Source: Smittia aterrima
Taxonomy: Eukaryota > Arthropoda > Insecta > Diptera > Chironomidae
Length of the DNA: 64,000 bases
NCBI GenBank assembly: GCA_033063855.1
Contig: CP093829.1
Coordinates: 14,043,537-14,107,536 of the forward strand
Reading direction: 5' to 3'
Each line of letters begins with the position of its first letter. Position 1 is the first letter of the stretch. Shown piece by piece: positions 62,045 to 64,000 of the stretch. The translations under genes and the position numbers were made by a program. The notes beneath the pieces are model-generated. The model was not told the origin of the DNA and ran no database searches. It was given only the letters and a program-made list of their open reading frames with translations.

Positions 62045-63027
62045 TTTTTTTCTCCACTTTCTTGAGCCGATTTATCACAATTTTCGTGGAAGTCTTTTAA
62101 ACTTTTCTCTATTTTATTTTTGTTGCTTTATTGGTTTTCCTCTTAAGGAAATTTACATTTGCTAAGTTTGCTGTGTATTTTAGCAATGACAATACCATTT
62201 AAGATATTTGTAAATTGAAACGAATTGAGATTAATCACAATCGTTTTATAAAATATTTTTCACACTAAAAACATGTTTACTCTTTGAGCTTTCACTAGGT
62301 TTTAGAGAACTTTTCTTGGGAAAATGGGAGAAAATTGCATGTTGGAAGTTTTTCGCTGACTTGCGCATTGCAAAATATTCCAATTGTTTACAATTTGAAC
62401 GTAGTTTCTCTTTTGCGTTTTAGCCATCGTTTTTTCTTAATATATTTCAATATAAAAAGCGAGACCGACGCTTATAATGAAGGATGTTTCATTAAATAAT
62501 TAAAATAAAAAAGGCCGAAAAATTAAAAAAAGAGTTATCTAACGTTTTTAAGTTCAAATAATTCATAGTTTTAACGGGGCACCAAATCAAGGAGAACTGA
62601 AATTTGAAGAAAGTAAATTTTCTGTCTCTTCCAAGTGTTAATAAATATTTTCCAGTAGTCAATCTACTACATAATTTCAAAGGTATGTCTCATTGATGAA
62701 GATTTATTGGAAATATTATGATTTTCCGACAAAATTAAAGATAAACTTTTCAAGTTCAAGTTGAAATCACCATAAATCGATAAAAATATGAAGTTACTTC
62801 TCTATATCTTATCCGTCAAGGACGAAACTAAGAGCGTACTTAAATCACAATTTTCGCTTTAAACTAGACAAATTTTATTTTTACCTGAGTGTGTCAAAGA
62901 CTTCTCGTTGCATAATTCTTTATTACATTTTAGCGCTATTTCTTCGAACGAGATCCCAAAGATGACATAGATTCCTATTAATAGCTTTCACTTTTATTAT
63001 TTGCTCATCAAGCTTTTTTTTTCAGAT
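62045..63027. promoter_or_regulatory. Divergent intergenic region between ENT4-like and papi genes
   Basis: 983 bp between head-to-head start codons. An acceptor TTTTTTTTCAG ends at 63025, two bases before the papi ATG, so papi has a non-coding first exon within or left of this interval. No coding signal or repeat was seen. Confidence 0.5.
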
Positions 63028-63932
63028 ATGAAATCAGTAATTCCGGTAGCTGCCGGTATCATAAGTGTTGGCGCTCTTATTTATCTCTACATAAGACGTC
63101 GTGAAAAGGATAAGAAAGATAAATCGTCTGATCCCGAACCCGATGAAGTATTGGAATTTATTGTCAAGAATCAACAAGTACCGGCAATCGTAGGGCGAAA
63201 CTCAGTTGTTTTAAGATCGATCGAGGACAGAACAAAAACTCAAATCAAGTTGAAAGAAAGTGACGAGAATCATCAGATATGCTCCATCAGAGGAAAAAAA
63301 ATAAATGTCAAAGAGGCAAAACATTTGATAGATGTTGAAGCATCCAAACCATGTGTCATTACAGATGAGCTTCTTGTTCCCGTGTCATCTTGTGGACAGA
63401 TCGAAGCCGGAAGTGGCTCCTTTCTCCACGAAATTTGTTCAAAGTCATCTGCAAAAGTATGGGTTGACCCTGGAAGTAGAAAGAACCTTGCTGAAAATCG
63501 TCGCGTCTTGATAACTGGAACGGAGCAACAAGTCGCTCTTGCTAAGAAACTTATTGAAGAAAAAATTAAAGAAGTCCCTGGAAACTCCGAAACTAAAAAG
63601 GAAGAATTCAAAAGAGAGCCACGACTTCCAAGCCCATCGCAGTATGCAAGCAATTCAAGTATAACCACTACAGAGACTCCTAGAGAACTTTTGTTACCTT
63701 CGCCAGAAAAATTGAAGAACAATGAAGGACAACTAGAAGTTTTTGTATCGGCAGTCAATTCACCATCACGATTCTGGGTTCAACTTGTTGGTCCCCAATC
63801 GACTGAACTTGATTTTCTGGTTGATGCTATGACAGAATATTATAATCAAAAAGAAAATCAAGAACTTCATCAAATTCGTGAACCTTATCTAGGTCAGATT
63901 GTAGCCGCAATGTTTTTCTCCGATAACAAATG
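63028..63932 (+). CDS. papi: Papi / TDRKH, Tudor-KH piRNA factor (5' part, runs off window)
   Basis: Mitochondrial outer-membrane protein that binds methylated PIWI proteins through its Tudor domain and helps trim piRNA 3' ends. The visible exon encodes 301 residues and two bases of the next codon. A TM anchor at about residues 4-22 (VIPVAAGIISVGALIYLYI) is followed by basic residues, as in TDRKH. Then come KH1 at about 45-110, KH2 at about 112-185, a Pro/Ser-rich linker, and the start of the extended Tudor domain (VFVSAVNSPSRFWVQLVG, then PYLGQIVAAMFFSDNKW). The donor is at 63933, and the intron's acceptor AAG falls on the last bases of the window. The usual KH GxxG loops are degenerate in both domains. 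Confidence 0.88.
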
Positions 63933-64000
63933 GTTAGTTATTATTTAATATTAAGTAATCAATTTTATTATATTGACAACTATTTTTTTTTTCATTTAAG

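Noticed and set aside
63273..63758. 161-codon minus-strand open frame opposite papi
   Set aside because: Antisense shadow of the KH/Tudor coding exon, which has clear family similarity.
1..64000. Looked for tRNA, rRNA, CRISPR-like spaced repeats, viral insertions and other transposons with paired terminal repeats
   Set aside because: None seen by eye apart from the 246-bp element at 48000-48245; a proper repeat-library or covariance-model search could still find degraded copies.

Overview
The window is nuclear DNA from an insect, most likely a nematoceran dipteran such as a midge. The reasons are AT-rich sequence, many GT-AG introns of about 50-70 bp, AATAAA polyadenylation signals, and protein-coding genes whose best-recognised relatives are fly genes (nubbin-type POU factor, brunelleschi, Ptip, Incenp, sds22, papi, MADF-BESS factors). 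No bacterial, viral or organellar block is visible. The dipteran placement is inference. Gene models were built by hand from splice signals and reading-frame continuity; nearly all close to an exact multiple of three.

Layout. Positions 1-25,938 are gene-poor and hold one large developmental gene, a class II POU-homeodomain factor (nub/pdm-like) with six coding exons over 12.7 kb, followed by about 10 kb with no supported gene. Positions 25,939-33,536 hold an SLC17-type transporter (minus strand, start exon not found) and about 5.9 kb of non-coding sequence. From 33,537 to the end the window is a compact housekeeping cluster: TRAPPC9/brun (-), Ptip (+), Incenp (-), sds22 (+), Nit2-type omega-amidase (-), METTL25-like (-), LTO1 (-), mRpL12 (+), two MADF-BESS genes (+), TMEM42-like (+), a PXA-RGS sorting-nexin relative (-), an SLC19 vitamin transporter (-), an ENT4-type transporter (-) and the 5' part of papi/TDRKH (+).

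How it works together. Head-to-head pairs probably share short promoters: brun/Ptip (385 bp between start codons), Incenp/sds22 (229 bp) and LTO1/mRpL12 (167 bp). Incenp and Sds22 act on opposite sides of Aurora B/PP1 control of mitosis. Convergent pairs have 3' ends that almost touch, and several stop codons lie inside an AATAAA signal. The most unusual points are: (1) a 246-bp inverted-repeat element with an 8-bp target duplication inserted exactly at a 5' splice site of the Nit2 gene, where the duplication rebuilds the donor; (2) LTO1 and METTL25 on the same strand with only 4 bp between stop and start; (3) a MADF-BESS gene nested on the same strand inside an intron of TMEM42; (4) a PXA-RGS-nexin-C protein in which I find no PX domain; (5) a tyrosine in place of the usual phenylalanine in helix 3 of the POU homeodomain.
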